Positions 18,464 to 29,914 of a stretch of 64,000 bases of DNA are shown here, in pieces; within the stretch, counting starts at the first letter, position 1, and each line of letters begins with the position of its first letter. The stretch comes from Pseudomonas lutea (GTDB lineage Bacteria; Pseudomonadota; Gammaproteobacteria; Pseudomonadales; Pseudomonadaceae): assembly GCF_000759445.1 (NCBI RefSeq), contig NZ_JRMB01000002.1:744001-808000 (forward strand). Direction: 5' to 3'. Made by a program: the position numbers and the translations under genes. The notes beneath the pieces were generated by a model. That model ran no database searches. It was not told where the DNA came from and saw only the letters and a program-made list of their open reading frames with translations.

Positions 18464-19381
18464 TTAGAAATAACCCTGACGTTTCTTTTCTTCCATCGAG
18501 CCTGCGCCATCGTGGTCGATGACCCGGCCCTGGCGCTCGGAAGTTCGCGTCAGGAGCATTTCCTGAATGATGTCGGTGAGACTGGTGGCCTCGGACTCGA
18601 CAGCGCCTGTCAACGGGTAGTCGCCCAGCGTGCGGAAGCGGACCTTCTTCTTGACGATGCGCTTCTTGTCCTCGTCGGACAGGTGGTTACGCAAACGATC
18701 GTCGTCGATCATGATCCAGGTGCCGTTCATCTCGATGACTTCGCGCTCGGCGGCGAAATACAGCGGGACGATGGGGATGCCTTCGAGGTAGATGTACTGC
18801 CAGATGTCCAGCTCGGTCCAGTTGGAGAGCGGGAACACGCGGATCGACTCGCCTTTGTTGACGTTGCCGTTGTAGACGTTCCACAGCTCGGGACGCTGGT
18901 TCTTCGGGTCCCAGCGGTGCTTGGTGTCGCGGAAGGAATACACGCGCTCTTTGGCGCGGGACTTTTCTTCGTCACGACGGGCACCGCCGAATGCGGCGTC
19001 GAATCCATGCTTGTCGAGGGCCTGCTTGAGGCCTTCGGTTTTCATGATATCGGTATGCTTGGCGCTGCCGTGGGTCAGCGGGTTGATACCCTGCGCGACG
19101 CCGTCCGGGTTCACGTGCACGATCAGGTCCAGCCCCATGTCCTCGACCATCTTGTCGCGGAAACGATACATTTCCTGGAATTTCCAGCGGGTATCGACGT
19201 GCATCACCGGGAACGGCAACTTGCCCGGGAAAAAGGCTTTGCGCGCCAGATGCAGCATCACGGCAGAGTCTTTACCGACGGAGTACAGCATCACCGGGTT
19301 ATCGAACTCGGCGGCGACCTCGCGGATGATGTGGATGCTTTCCGCCTCCAGCTGTTTCAGATGCGTCAGTTTGTCGACCAT
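18464..19381 (-). CDS. cysD: Sulfate adenylyltransferase subunit 2
   Basis: CysD is the catalytic ATP-pyrophosphatase-type subunit that forms adenosine 5'-phosphosulfate. The 305-aa protein contains the PP-motif [39 protein letters not shown] and [17 protein letters not shown]. The ATG at 19381 is followed by the expected [22 protein letters not shown]. It is the first gene of cysD-cysNC; the roughly 150-bp upstream region probably holds a CysB-controlled promoter, but I cannot define the site by eye. Confidence 0.96.
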   Translation of the reverse strand: MVDKLTHLKQLEAESIHIIREVAAEFDNPVMLYSVGKDSAVMLHLARKAFFPGKLPFPVMHVDTRWKFQEMYRFRDKMVEDMGLDLIVHVNPDGVAQGINPLTHGSAKHTDIMKTEGLKQALDKHGFDAAFGGARRDEEKSRAKERVYSFRDTKHRWDPKNQRPELWNVYNGNVNKGESIRVFPLSNWTELDIWQYIYLEGIPIVPLYFAAEREVIEMNGTWIMIDDDRLRNHLSDEDKKRIVKKKVRFRTLGDYPLTGAVESEATSLTDIIQEMLLTRTSERQGRVIDHDGAGSMEEKKRQGYF

Positions 19382-19528
19382 GGTTACTCACGGGATAACG
19401 TACGTGTATGGAGAGCCTGCGGGCTCTATCGAGCGAGGCACTTTATCATGGGCCCTGATTCTATTCAGCGGCAGGGATAGATCGAAACGATCTAACCATA
19501 TAGCTCGTGCTTTGGACTGCCGAGGTCG

Positions 19529-20287
19529 TTAAATCGGGTTCGGGCAGTCAATGAATAGATGCTCAAGGGCGAAGCGCCGCGCCAGATAATCACCCAATGC
19601 CTGAACGCCGTAACGCTCGGTGGCGTGATGGCCGGCGGCGATGAAGCTGATGCCGTTCTCCCTGGCACTGTGAAACGTCTGCTCCGATGCCTCACCGCTC
19701 AAATACAAATCCACTCCAGCCAGAACGGCCTGGTCTATGTAGCCCTGTCCGCCGCCGGTGCACCAGCCGACCCGGCGAATCATGCCCTCGCCTTCAATCA
19801 ACAACGGCTCGCGGCCCAGCGCACTCTGTACCCGTCGCGCGAAATCGCGCGGCGTCATCGCTTCGCCGAGCGAACCGACCAGCCCAACGGTCCGCGGATT
19901 GTCGGGGTCCAGCGGACCTTCAACCGTGATCTCCAGTTGCTGCGCCAATTGAACGTTATTGCCGACTTCACTGTGTACGTCCAGCGGCAGGTGATAGGCC
20001 AGCAGACTCATGTCGTGCTTGAGCAATGTCTTGAGCCGACGCTGCTTCATGCCAGTGATGCAGGGATTTTCGCCCTTCCAGAAATAACCATGGTGCACCA
20101 GCACCAGATCGGCGTTGGCCTCGACGGCGGCGTCCAGCAGCGCCTGACTCGCCGTCACGCCAGAAACGATGCGTCTGACCTGCGGCCGGCCTTCGACCTG
20201 AAGCCCGTTGGGGCAGTAATCCTGAATCCGCGCGCTGCCCAGATAGCGGTCCGCTTCTTCTACCAGTGTGCTCAAGGCAACGGCCAT
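19529..20287 (-). CDS. Nif3-like dinuclear metal-centre protein
   Basis: The 252-aa protein belongs to the Nif3/YbgI family of hexameric proteins with a two-metal centre: QDYCPNGLQVEG, LVHHGYFW (metal-binding histidines), LLAYHLPLDVH, GQGYIDQA and FIAAGHHATERYGVQALG. Length matches E. coli YbgI (247 aa). Function is unresolved; suggested roles include GTP cyclohydrolase-like activity and peptidase or cofactor repair. It is divergent from algW with a 98-bp shared promoter region, as in other pseudomonads. Confidence 0.9.
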   Translation of the reverse strand: MAVALSTLVEEADRYLGSARIQDYCPNGLQVEGRPQVRRIVSGVTASQALLDAAVEANADLVLVHHGYFWKGENPCITGMKQRRLKTLLKHDMSLLAYHLPLDVHSEVGNNVQLAQQLEITVEGPLDPDNPRTVGLVGSLGEAMTPRDFARRVQSALGREPLLIEGEGMIRRVGWCTGGGQGYIDQAVLAGVDLYLSGEASEQTFHSARENGISFIAAGHHATERYGVQALGDYLARRFALEHLFIDCPNPI

Positions 20288-20329
20288 AAAAGTCTCCTAA
20301 ATATGCAGTTCAGACCGTGCCGGTCCTCG

Positions 20330-20335
20330 TATAAT
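20330..20335 (+). promoter_or_regulatory. -10 element of the algW promoter
   Basis: A perfect TATAAT lies about 50 bp before algW in the divergent region. No good -35 is visible at the standard distance (AGTTCA/GTTCAG). Confidence 0.5.
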
Positions 20336-20385
20336 GCCGGCCATTATGGCGCAGTCAGGCGCTTCTACCTTCAGGACTCCGCTCA

Positions 20386-21549
20386 ATGTTCAAAGCGCTG
20401 CGTTTTCTCGGCTGGCCCTTGCTCGCTGGTGTGCTTATCGCTTTATTGATTATCCAGCGTTACCCCGAGTGGGTCGGGCTGCCCAGCCAGGACGTCAACC
20501 TGCAGCAAGCGCCGCAACCCACCTTCATACAACAAGGCCCGATCTCGTACGCAGACGCAGTCAGCAGTGCTGCCCCGGCGGTGGCCAACCTGTACACGAC
20601 CAAAATGGTCAATAACAACAAGCCCAACCACCCGTTGTTCGAAGACCCGCAGTTTCGGCGCTTCTTCGGTGACAACCTGCCCAAGCAGCGGCGCATGGAG
20701 TCAAGCCTGGGGTCGGCCGTGATCATGAGCCCCGAAGGCTACCTGCTGACCAACAACCACGTGACTTCCGGGGCTGACCAAATCGTGGTGGCACTGAAGG
20801 ACGGCCGCGAGACGATCGCCAAGGTGGTGGGCAGCGACCCGGAGACCGACCTTGCAGTGCTGAAGATCGACCTCAAAAACTTGCCCTCCATCACGCTTGG
20901 TCGTTCTGACAGCATCCGCATCGGTGACGTTGCACTGGCCATCGGTAACCCGTTCGGCGTTGGCCAGACCGTGACCATGGGCATCATCAGTGCCACCGGG
21001 CGTAATCAACTGGGCCTCAATACCTATGAGGACTTCATTCAGACGGACGCCGCCATTAACCCCGGCAACTCAGGGGGCGCGCTGGTTGATGCCAACGGCA
21101 ATCTGACGGGGATCAACACGGCAATCTTCTCCAAGTCCGGGGGCTCGCAAGGTATTGGCTTCGCCATTCCCACCAAGCTGGCGCTTGAGGTGATGAAATC
21201 CATCATCGAGCACGGTCAGGTGATTCGCGGCTGGTTGGGGATTGAGGTCCAGCCGCTGACGGAAGATCTGTCGGAATCGTTTGGCCTCAAGGATCGACCG
21301 GGCATTGTCGTCGCGGGGATTTTTCGCGACGGACCCGCGCAGAAGGCCGGATTGCAACTGGGCGATGTGATCCTGAGCATCAACGGCGAGCCTGCAGGCG
21401 ACGGCCGCCGTTCAATGAACCAGGTGGCCAGAACCAAGCCTACGGACAAAATCGCCATTCAGGTCATGCGTAACGGCAAGGAATTGAAGCTGACCGCCGA
21501 GGTTGGCGTTCGTCCGCCGCAGACCACAGCGCCTGCAGCGGAGAATTGA
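20386..21549 (+). CDS. algW: Periplasmic site-1 serine protease AlgW (DegS family)
   Basis: AlgW cleaves the anti-sigma factor MucA in response to misfolded envelope proteins and so activates AlgU and alginate or stress genes in Pseudomonas. The 387-aa protein has an N-terminal membrane anchor (about residues 7-24), a trypsin-like domain with the triad His125 (NNHVTSG), Asp155 (TDLAVLKID) and Ser229 (NPGNSGG), and a single C-terminal PDZ domain (about 285-375). One PDZ and the uncleaved anchor separate it from MucD/DegP. Confidence 0.95.
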   Translation: MFKALRFLGWPLLAGVLIALLIIQRYPEWVGLPSQDVNLQQAPQPTFIQQGPISYADAVSSAAPAVANLYTTKMVNNNKPNHPLFEDPQFRRFFGDNLPKQRRMESSLGSAVIMSPEGYLLTNNHVTSGADQIVVALKDGRETIAKVVGSDPETDLAVLKIDLKNLPSITLGRSDSIRIGDVALAIGNPFGVGQTVTMGIISATGRNQLGLNTYEDFIQTDAAINPGNSGGALVDANGNLTGINTAIFSKSGGSQGIGFAIPTKLALEVMKSIIEHGQVIRGWLGIEVQPLTEDLSESFGLKDRPGIVVAGIFRDGPAQKAGLQLGDVILSINGEPAGDGRRSMNQVARTKPTDKIAIQVMRNGKELKLTAEVGVRPPQTTAPAAEN

Positions 21550-21576
21550 TCGGCGGCCGCTCAAGCCGCCGTTGGT

Positions 21577-22641
21577 TCAGATCGACAAATCGCCTAGTGC
21601 CTCCACCAGCGCCTGATTCTGTTCAGGCGTGCCGATGGTGATGCGCAGAAACTGCGCGATGCGTGCCTGCTTGAAGTGCCTCACGATCACACCCTGCTCG
21701 CGCACCCTGGCTGCCAGACTGGCGGCATCATGCTGGGGATGGCAGGCGAAGATGAAGTTGGCGGCGGACGGCAGCACCTCGAAACCCTTGTCCTTGAGCT
21801 GCTTAACGAGGGTTTCGCGGTCCGCGATCACGCGCTGGCAGGTGGCTTCGAAATACTCACGGTCATCAAATGCGGCTGCTGCACCCACGATCGCCATGCG
21901 GTCCAGCGGGTAGGAGTTGAAACTGTTCTTGACCCGCTCCAGCGCCTCGATCAGATCCGGATGCCCCACCGCCAGGCCAACCCGCAGCCCGGCGAGCGAG
22001 CGCGATTTGGACAGCGTCTGGGTGACCAGCAGGTTGGGATAACGGTCCACCAGACTGATGGCGGTTTCGCCACCGAAGTCGATGTACGCCTCGTCGACGA
22101 TCACCACCGAATCCGGGCTGTTGCTGATGATCTGCTCGACGGCTTCGAGTGCGAGCAGGCAGCCGGTAGGCGCGTTCGGATTGGGAAAGATGATGCCGCC
22201 ATTGGGGCGCGCGTAATCTGCCGGGCGAATCTGGAATTGATCGTCGAGCGGCACCGCCTCAAAGTCGACGCCGTACAGCCCGCAATACACCGGGTAGAAG
22301 CTGTAGCTGATGTCCGGGAACAGCAGCGGTTTGCTCTGCCTGAAAAAAGCGTTGTAAGCGTGGGCCAGCACTTCGTCCGAACCGTTGCCCAAAAACACCC
22401 GATTCGCTTCCACGCCGTAGTAGCGTGCCACGGCCTGCTTCAGCAAATCGCTGTTGGGGTCCGGGTACAGACGCAGGTTGTCGTTGACCTCTGCACGCAT
22501 CGCTTCGATCGCCTTCGGCGACGGGCCATACGGATTCTCATTGGTGTTGAGCTTGGTCAGCCTGGTCAGCTTGGGCTGTTCGCCTGGCACGTACGGCACG
22601 AGCTCGTTGACGAAGGGACTCCAGAATTTGCTCATGCTCAT
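21577..22641 (-). CDS. hisC: Histidinol-phosphate aminotransferase
   Basis: HisC transfers an amino group from glutamate to imidazole-acetol phosphate in histidine synthesis. This 354-aa fold-type I aminotransferase has [15 protein letters not shown], the [16 protein letters not shown] loop, [22 protein letters not shown] and the PLP lysine in [14 protein letters not shown]. The first ATG overlaps the hisD stop (ATGA); a second ATG two codons later gives the commonly annotated N terminus MSKFW. Pseudomonas often has a second HisC elsewhere. Confidence 0.93.
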   Translation of the reverse strand: MSMSKFWSPFVNELVPYVPGEQPKLTRLTKLNTNENPYGPSPKAIEAMRAEVNDNLRLYPDPNSDLLKQAVARYYGVEANRVFLGNGSDEVLAHAYNAFFRQSKPLLFPDISYSFYPVYCGLYGVDFEAVPLDDQFQIRPADYARPNGGIIFPNPNAPTGCLLALEAVEQIISNSPDSVVIVDEAYIDFGGETAISLVDRYPNLLVTQTLSKSRSLAGLRVGLAVGHPDLIEALERVKNSFNSYPLDRMAIVGAAAAFDDREYFEATCQRVIADRETLVKQLKDKGFEVLPSAANFIFACHPQHDAASLAARVREQGVIVRHFKQARIAQFLRITIGTPEQNQALVEALGDLSI

Positions 22642-23966
22642 TTGCCCTCTTGTTCAGTGTCGACGATGCGGTATTCAGCGCTGCGTGCGTGGGCGGTCAG
22701 GGACTCCCCGCGCGCCAGCACCGAGGCGGTTTTCCCCAGTTCCGATGCGCCCTGCTCCGAGCAAAAAATGATCGAGGAGCGTTTCTGGAAGTCGTAGACG
22801 CCCAAGGGCGACGAGAAGCGTGCGGTGCCCGAGGTGGGCAGCACGTGATTGGGGCCTGCGCAATAATCGCCCAGCGCCTCGGAGGTATGACGCCCCATGA
22901 AGATCGCACCGGCGTGGCGAATCTGCGGCAGCCAGGCTTCGGGATCGGCCACCGACAACTCAAGGTGCTCCGGCGCGATGCGGTTGGCCACTTCGATGGC
23001 CTGAGCCATGTCGGCCACCTTGATCAGAGCGCCTCGACCATTGATCGAGGTCTGGATGATTTCAGCGCGCTCCAGGGTCGGCATCAGTTTGGCGATGCTC
23101 GCTGCGACTCGATCCAGAAATTCGGCGTCCGGGCTGACCAGAATCGCCTGGGCGTCTTCGTCGTGCTCGGCCTGGGAAAACAGGTCCATGGCGATCCAGT
23201 CTGGATCGGTGTGGCCATCGCAGACCACCAGAATCTCCGACGGACCGGCAATCATGTCGATGCCCACTTGACCGAAGACGTGACGCTTCGCAGTCGCCAC
23301 ATAGATGTTCCCCGGACCCACTACCTTGTCGACCCGCGGAACGCTCTCGGTGCCATACGCCAGTGCTGCAACCGCCTGGGCGCCGCCGATGGTGAATACC
23401 CGGTCCACTCCCGCAATGCAGGCCGCCGCCAACACCAGTTCGTTGAGCTCGCCGCGAGGTGTCGGGACGACCATGACCACTTCACCCACGCCCGCGACCT
23501 TTGCCGGAATGGCGTTCATCAGCACTGACGACGGATAGGACGCCTTGCCTCCCGGCACGTACAGCCCGGCGCGGTCCAGCGGAGTGACTTTTTGGCCCAG
23601 CACGGTACCGTCGGCTTCGGTGTAGCTCCAGGAATCCTGCTTCTGCCGCTCGTGGTAATTGCGCACACGGTCGGCAGCTTTCTCGAGCGCCTGGCGCTGA
23701 GCAGGCGTGATGCGGGTCAGCGCAAGTTCCAGACGCTCGCGGGGCAGAATCAGGTCTGCCATTGAGGCCGCGTCCAGCCCGTCAAAGCGCCGGGTGTACT
23801 CCACAAGGGCTGCATCGCCGCGCTCGCGCACGTTCTTGATGATGTCCAGCACGCGCTCATTGACCGAGTCGTCAGACACACTTTCCCAGCTCAACAGCTG
23901 GTCCAGATGACGGGCAAAGTCCGGATCGGCAGCGTTGAGTCGGCGAATGGCATTGGAAGTGGTCAT
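22638..23966 (-). CDS. hisD: Histidinol dehydrogenase
   Basis: HisD oxidises histidinol to histidine in two NAD-dependent steps. The 442-aa protein is full length, with [50 protein letters not shown], the zinc-site region [12 protein letters not shown] and the C-terminal [24 protein letters not shown]. It lies 155 nt after hisG, separated by an unusually structured intergenic stretch, and overlaps hisC by four bases. Confidence 0.97.
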   Translation of the reverse strand: MTTSNAIRRLNAADPDFARHLDQLLSWESVSDDSVNERVLDIIKNVRERGDAALVEYTRRFDGLDAASMADLILPRERLELALTRITPAQRQALEKAADRVRNYHERQKQDSWSYTEADGTVLGQKVTPLDRAGLYVPGGKASYPSSVLMNAIPAKVAGVGEVVMVVPTPRGELNELVLAAACIAGVDRVFTIGGAQAVAALAYGTESVPRVDKVVGPGNIYVATAKRHVFGQVGIDMIAGPSEILVVCDGHTDPDWIAMDLFSQAEHDEDAQAILVSPDAEFLDRVAASIAKLMPTLERAEIIQTSINGRGALIKVADMAQAIEVANRIAPEHLELSVADPEAWLPQIRHAGAIFMGRHTSEALGDYCAGPNHVLPTSGTARFSSPLGVYDFQKRSSIIFCSEQGASELGKTASVLARGESLTAHARSAEYRIVDTEQEGK

Positions 23967-23979
23967 AGCGTGGGCCTCA

Positions 23980-24074
23980 ATATGGCGATTTCTCAGGTGG
24001 CGATTTCAATTGCCGGGATAGGCAATTGCCTAAGCTAGCAAGCCATCCGCGCGGGCACCTGAGAAATTTGGCTA
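23980..24074. repeat. Nested inverted repeats between hisG and hisD
   Basis: The outer arms are TCTCAGGTG (23991-23999) and CACCTGAGA (24056-24064), extended imperfectly by about ten bases outward (TATGGCGATT against AATTTGGCTATG). Inside lies a perfect 8-bp hairpin, CAATTGCC (24007-24014) with GGCAATTG (24021-24028). No T-run follows on the minus strand, so it is not a standard terminator. It could fold in the hisG-hisD mRNA or bind a regulator. Confidence 0.6.
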
Positions 24075-24121
24075 TGACACGGATAGCTGGGCGTCACCCC
24101 GTTGAGGGGCACGCGATGCAG

Positions 24122-24757
24122 TCAACCGCGGTGTCGCGACTCCACGGCAGTGCGCAGGGTGTCGATCAGTGACTGAATACGCGCATGCTGCATCTTCATC
24201 GATGCCTTGTTCACCACCAGACGCGAGCTGATGTGAGCAATCATCTCCTGCGGCTCAAGGCCGTTGGCACGCAGCGTATTGCCGGTGTCGACCACGTCGA
24301 TGATCTTGTCGGCAAGACCCACCAGCGGCGCCAGCTCCATGGAGCCGTACAACTTGATGATGTCGACCTGACGCCCCTGCTCGGCGTAATAGCGCTTGGC
24401 AACGTTGACGAACTTGGTGGCCACGCGCAGCCGGCCCTTGGGCTCGACCGCGCCGACGGCGCCGGCCGTCATCAATTTACACTGAGCGATCTGCAGGTCC
24501 AGTGGCTCATAAAGCCCCTGCCCGCCGTACTCCATCAGCACGTCCTTGCCGGCAACGCCAAGGTCGGCCGCGCCGTGTTCGACATAGGTCGGCACGTCTG
24601 TCGCACGGACGATCAGCAGGCGTACGTCGTCCTGGGTGGTCGGGATGATCAGCTTGCGGCTCTTGTCCGGATTTTCAGTCGGCACGATGCCCGCCGCAGC
24701 GAGAAGCGGCAAGGTGTCATCCAGGATACGGCCCTTGGACAGTGCGATGGTCAACAT
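24122..24757 (-). CDS. hisG: ATP phosphoribosyltransferase catalytic subunit, short form
   Basis: HisG condenses ATP with PRPP, the first committed step of histidine synthesis. At 211 aa it is the short form that lacks the C-terminal regulatory domain and needs HisZ as partner; hisZ is not in this window. Motifs: [48 protein letters not shown] and the PRPP loop [23 protein letters not shown] lies about 12 nt before the ATG. murA is 165 nt upstream on the same strand. Confidence 0.96.
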   Translation of the reverse strand: MLTIALSKGRILDDTLPLLAAAGIVPTENPDKSRKLIIPTTQDDVRLLIVRATDVPTYVEHGAADLGVAGKDVLMEYGGQGLYEPLDLQIAQCKLMTAGAVGAVEPKGRLRVATKFVNVAKRYYAEQGRQVDIIKLYGSMELAPLVGLADKIIDVVDTGNTLRANGLEPQEMIAHISSRLVVNKASMKMQHARIQSLIDTLRTAVESRHRG

Positions 24758-24922
24758 GGGAAACGTCAGTCCTTATCAGCAGCGCGCGCCGGGTCGCAAC
24801 TGGCGCCCGGCAACCTCCGGCCTTAGTGGGCCGAAGTGAAACGAATCAGAAGGTCTAGGCGCAGTGGCCGGGCACGCTGCCCGGGTTATTCACATCGACC
24901 CGAGCGAGCGTGCGGCAGCGGA

Positions 24923-26451
<1,529 letters not shown>

Positions 26452-26497
26452 GCTTAACCTCTATCGGCGCCCTACGCGCGCGGGTCGGCCATCATAC

Positions 26498-26551
26498 AAA
26501 AAAGCCCTCTCGTTGCGAACCCTACTTTGAAAGGGACGGACGAGGGGCTTG
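26498..26551 (-). terminator. Intrinsic terminator of the mla operon
   Basis: On the minus strand AAGCCCCTCG pairs with the distal CGAGAGGGCTT region across a long loop, and a run of Ts follows. It lies directly after mlaB and before ibaG. Confidence 0.75.
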
Positions 26552-26565
26552 AATGATGAAAGCAA

Positions 26566-26871
26566 TTAATGGTGCTGCAACAACTCGGTCAGGCCCGATA
26601 CCTGGGCGATTTCCTGCATGTCCTCGGGCAAAGCCTGAACGGTAAGTGACTTATTCAACGCCTGCGCATCCCGCATGAAGGCAAGAATCAAAGCCAGACC
26701 TACACTGCTCGACTTTTGGACACCGGAACAATCCAGCATCAACCCTGCGGCGATGCTTGCCTTGATCAGCGCCGCGCCCTGCTCACGCAAGGCGGGGCCG
26801 GTCCGGTAGTCGATCACGCCGGTGAGCATCAGCTCCCCGCCGCCAGCGGCAGTTACGGACGCTTGACTCAT
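26566..26871 (-). CDS. mlaB: STAS-domain protein MlaB of the phospholipid transporter
   Basis: MlaB binds and stabilises the MlaF ATPase in the Mla ABC transporter, which returns misplaced phospholipids from the outer to the inner membrane. The 101-aa protein is a single STAS domain: LTGVIDYRTGPALREQG and LMLDCSGVQKSSSVGLALILAFMRDA. The ATG at 26871 overlaps the mlaC stop by four bases; the frame upstream overlaps mlaC and is not used. It is the last gene of mlaFEDCB. Confidence 0.92.
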   Translation of the reverse strand: MSQASVTAAGGGELMLTGVIDYRTGPALREQGAALIKASIAAGLMLDCSGVQKSSSVGLALILAFMRDAQALNKSLTVQALPEDMQEIAQVSGLTELLQHH

Positions 26872-27521
26872 TTGACGACCTTGTCGCTGGACGCTTCGGA
26901 GGTCTCCTTGGCCTTGGCGACTTCGCCGGCCCAACCGTCGATGGTTTTGTCCAGGTTGTTACCGTTGCGCTGCATGGCATCTGCGAACTGATCGCGGAAC
27001 AGCTTGCCGATGTTGATGCCGTTGATGATCACGTTGCGCACCTTCCACTCACCGCCGATTTTGACGAGCGTGTAGGAAACCGGGTAGACCGCGCCATTGT
27101 TGCCCTTGACCGACATGTCGACGGAAGTGCGATCAGCCGCTTCCTGCTTGGCCGGGGAAACAGTGATGCCCTGGTTGTTGTACTCAAGCAGCGCGTTGCC
27201 GTAGAACTGGATCAGGCTGCGCTTGAAGTTTTCCTGGAAGCGTTGCATCTGCGCCGGGGTGGCGTTGCGCGAGTACTTCACGGTCATGATGCTTTTGGAG
27301 ATGCCATCAGCGTCGATAACCGGGCCGACGATACCGTTGAGCGCATCGTAGAAGGCCTGAGGATTGGACTTGTAGGTTTCCTTGTTGGCCGAGAGATCCG
27401 CCAGCAATTGCTTGGTGGTACGGTCAACCAGATCGTGTGCGGAATCGGACGCTGCTGCGTTAGCGAACAAAGGCAGCGCGGCCAGTAGCACCAGAAGGCC
27501 ACGGCGCAGAATCGAGATCAT
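26868..27521 (-). CDS. mlaC: Periplasmic phospholipid-binding protein MlaC
   Basis: MlaC shuttles phospholipids between the outer-membrane MlaA complex and the inner-membrane MlaFEDB. The 217-aa precursor has a signal peptide (MISILRRGLLVLLAALPLFANA) and the Tol-Tpl/MlaC fold: VDRTTKQLLADLSANKETYK, VKYSRNATPAQMQRFQENFKRSLIQFYGNALLEY and VRNVIINGINIGKLFRDQFADAMQ. I chose ATG 27521 because GAGGAG lies 8 nt upstream; ATG 27536 overlaps the mlaD stop but lacks a ribosome site. Confidence 0.93.
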   Translation of the reverse strand: MISILRRGLLVLLAALPLFANAAASDSAHDLVDRTTKQLLADLSANKETYKSNPQAFYDALNGIVGPVIDADGISKSIMTVKYSRNATPAQMQRFQENFKRSLIQFYGNALLEYNNQGITVSPAKQEAADRTSVDMSVKGNNGAVYPVSYTLVKIGGEWKVRNVIINGINIGKLFRDQFADAMQRNGNNLDKTIDGWAGEVAKAKETSEASSDKVVK

Positions 27522-27532
27522 GAAAAAACTCC

Positions 27533-28000
27533 TCATTTGGCGTCTTTGCCCACTGAATTGAGCAGGAATTTACCGATCAGGTCTTCAAGTACCAACGAGG
27601 ACTGGGTGTCATGGATGGTGCCGCCGTCTTTCAACAGCTGATCATCGCCGCCAACACTGATGCCGACGTATTTCTCACCCAGCAGGCCTGAGGTCAGGAT
27701 AGAGGCGGTGGAGTCCGAAGGCAGATTGTTGACCTGCTTGTCCACCTCCATCGTCACACGGCCCATGAAGGTATCGTGATCCAGATCGATTGCAGTGACC
27801 TTGCCGATGGTCACACCGGCCATGGTCACTTTCGCTCTGACAGTCAAACCCGCGATATTGTCGAAATTTGCGTAAAGTTTATAGCTGTCGTTGGTCGCGC
27901 TGGCGCTCAGACCGCTGACGCGCAGGGCGAGCAGGAGCAAAGCCAGAATCCCGGCCAGCAGAAACAGGCCTACACCGGTTTCGAGGGTGCGGTTTTGCAT
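27533..28000 (-). CDS. mlaD: MCE-domain protein MlaD of the phospholipid transporter
   Basis: MlaD forms the hexameric ring on the periplasmic side of MlaFE. The 155-aa protein has one N-terminal membrane helix (GVGLFLLAGILALLLLALRVSGL) and an MCE domain (about 38-115) with YKLYANFDNIAGLTVRAKVTMAGVTIGKV. The C terminus has a helical LIGKFLLNSVG segment that forms the central pore in homologues. Start and stop overlap neighbours (TGATG with mlaE). Confidence 0.95.
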   Translation of the reverse strand: MQNRTLETGVGLFLLAGILALLLLALRVSGLSASATNDSYKLYANFDNIAGLTVRAKVTMAGVTIGKVTAIDLDHDTFMGRVTMEVDKQVNNLPSDSTASILTSGLLGEKYVGISVGGDDQLLKDGGTIHDTQSSLVLEDLIGKFLLNSVGKDAK

Positions 28001-28797
28001 CAGAAGTCTCCAAACATCAAGGCGGTCAAAATAAAGTCCAGGCCCAATACGGCCAACGAGGCGTACACGACGGTCTTGGTCGTGGCGCGACTGATCCCTT
28101 CGGACGTGGGCTCGCAGTCATAGCCTTGGAACACGGCAATCCAGGTGACGACAAAAGCGAATACCACGCTCTTGATGACACCGTTGATTACATCATCGGA
28201 AAACGAAACGCTGTTCTGCATGTTGGCCCAGAAAGAGCCTTCATAGACGCCCAGCCAGTCCACCGCCACCCACGAACCACCCCATATGCCGACCACGCTG
28301 AAAATCAGCGCCAGCACCGGCAACGAAATGAAGCCCGCCCAAAGACGCGGCGCAGCAATATATTTGAGGGGGTCGACGCCAATCATTTCCAGACTGGACA
28401 GCTGCTCGGTGGATTTCATGTTGCCGATTTCGGCGGTCAGTGCAGAGCCTGCACGACCAGCGAACAGCAGCGCGGTCACTACCGGGCCCAGCTCACGCAG
28501 CAGCGTCAGGGCGACCATCTGCCCCACAGCCTGCTCGGATCCATACTTGGCAAGAATGCTGAACCCTTGCAGGGCCAGCACCATGCCGATGAACACACCC
28601 GACACGACGATGATGGCGAGCGACATGACACCCACTGAGTGCAACTGACGAACCAGCAGCTGAAAACCGCCGCCGATTCCACCACGCCCCAGCAATGCGT
28701 GAACCAGAAAAATGCCCGAACGCCCCAGTACTGCAACTATGTCGATCGCGGAGCGCCCCATCAGGCGTACGCGATCCATCAATGACTTTCTGCGCAT
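28000..28797 (-). CDS. mlaE: Phospholipid ABC transporter permease MlaE
   Basis: MlaE is the membrane permease of the Mla system. The 265-aa protein has five to six hydrophobic segments and the MlaE/TrnI signature: [62 protein letters not shown], followed by the coupling-helix region. It shares one base with both mlaF and mlaD (TGATG), so the genes are tightly coupled. Confidence 0.96.
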   Translation of the reverse strand: MRRKSLMDRVRLMGRSAIDIVAVLGRSGIFLVHALLGRGGIGGGFQLLVRQLHSVGVMSLAIIVVSGVFIGMVLALQGFSILAKYGSEQAVGQMVALTLLRELGPVVTALLFAGRAGSALTAEIGNMKSTEQLSSLEMIGVDPLKYIAAPRLWAGFISLPVLALIFSVVGIWGGSWVAVDWLGVYEGSFWANMQNSVSFSDDVINGVIKSVVFAFVVTWIAVFQGYDCEPTSEGISRATTKTVVYASLAVLGLDFILTALMFGDF

Positions 28798-29606
28798 CAG
28801 CGCTTCCCCAAAAGATCTTCGCGATAATCCGGTGCCGGATAATGGAAAGGTACCGGCCCGTCAGGATCGCCCGTCATGAACTGACGTATACGAGGGTTAT
28901 CCGATTGCATGAGTTCCTGCGGCGTGCCCTGCCCCAGCACCTGGCCGTCGCCGACGACATACAGATAGTCGGCGATGCTGGCGGTTTCGGCGAGGTCATG
29001 AGACACCACGATACTGGTGATACCCAACGCATCGTTGAGCAGCCGGATCAGCCGAACCAGCACGCCCATTGCGATAGGGTCCTGACCGACGAAGGGCTCG
29101 TCGTACATGAGGATCTGCGGATCCAGCGCGATGGCCCGGGCCAGTGCGACCCGGCGCTTCATGCCACCCGACAGCTCGTCAGGCATCAATTCCACGGCAC
29201 CGCGCAGCCCGACTGCCTGCAGCTTCAGCAGGACGATGTCGCGGATCATGTCTTCAGGCAGCTTGGTGTGAACCCGCAGCGGAAACGCTACGTTTTCAAA
29301 AACGTCGAGATCGGTGAACAGCGCGCCGCTCTGGAAAAGCACGCCCATCTGCTTGCGGGCATCGAACAGATCGCTGCGCGAAAGCTTCGGCAAATTCTGG
29401 CCGTTGACCCACACTTCGCCTGCGCTCGGGCGCAGTTGTGCTCCCATCAGTCGCAGCAGCGTGGTTTTACCACTGCCCGATGGCCCCATGATGCCGGTGA
29501 CTTTGCCCCGGGGAATGCGGATGTCCACATTATTGAAGATGCTGCGCGTACCGCGCTTGAAGGAAACGCCCTTCAGCTCGACCGCGTAGGCGTTATCGGC
29601 ACTCAT
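28797..29606 (-). CDS. mlaF: Phospholipid ABC transporter ATPase MlaF
   Basis: MlaF powers Mla transport. The 269-aa ABC ATPase has Walker [13 protein letters not shown] (about residue 40), the signature [14 protein letters not shown], Walker [14 protein letters not shown] and the H-loop SHDLAE. It is the first gene of mlaFEDCB and divergent from kdsD. The C-terminal 25 residues ([17 protein letters not shown]) correspond to the family's extension that embraces the neighbouring subunit. Confidence 0.96.
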   Translation of the reverse strand: MSADNAYAVELKGVSFKRGTRSIFNNVDIRIPRGKVTGIMGPSGSGKTTLLRLMGAQLRPSAGEVWVNGQNLPKLSRSDLFDARKQMGVLFQSGALFTDLDVFENVAFPLRVHTKLPEDMIRDIVLLKLQAVGLRGAVELMPDELSGGMKRRVALARAIALDPQILMYDEPFVGQDPIAMGVLVRLIRLLNDALGITSIVVSHDLAETASIADYLYVVGDGQVLGQGTPQELMQSDNPRIRQFMTGDPDGPVPFHYPAPDYREDLLGKR

Positions 29607-29914
29607 CTAAACTCCTTGCGATGCAACCTGTCTCTCAGATGCCGCGTTCTTGACGAACGACACACTTTCGGAGGGGCCGAACAAGCGGCGGACTATACCA
29701 CCGCTCTCATACGCCGCCCAAGCTCCAACGTGTCAAGTCGCAAACAAAGAAGTGGATTAGAGACTGCGTTGAAATTTCCTACCTGTCGCCAGCCTTATTA
29801 AAGCGCCTGCTGAAGGACCAGCCGCTTCATTAAACAAACAGCAGCGATGAAGCGTGAGGCTTTTGAACATTGCCGCTATAATCCCCGGCTTTTCACCAAG
29901 CGACCCCTTCCGAT
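29607..29914. promoter_or_regulatory. Divergent mla / kds-lpt intergenic region (308 bp) with candidate promoters
   Basis: I see no gene here. For mla (minus) there is TATAGT (29692-29697) with TTGGGC (29716-29721) 18 bp upstream, and a perfect TTGACA further up (29731-29736, minus strand) whose partner -10 would be badly spaced. For kdsD (plus) there is a perfect TATAAT at 29877-29882, about 33 bp before the ATG, without a clear -35. Confidence 0.45.

Noticed and set aside
19382..19528. CysB operator upstream of cysD
   Set aside because: Expected by pathway, but CysB sites are too degenerate to place by eye and no convincing -35/-10 pair was found.
21550..21576. Terminator between algW and hisC
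   Set aside because: GGCGG/CCGCC stem is short and lacks a T-run on either strand.
24758..24922. Terminator or riboswitch between murA and hisG
   Set aside because: Several G+C-rich stems can be drawn (for example CCGGGCA with TGCCCGG), but none has a T-run or a known aptamer pattern; high G+C makes such stems common.
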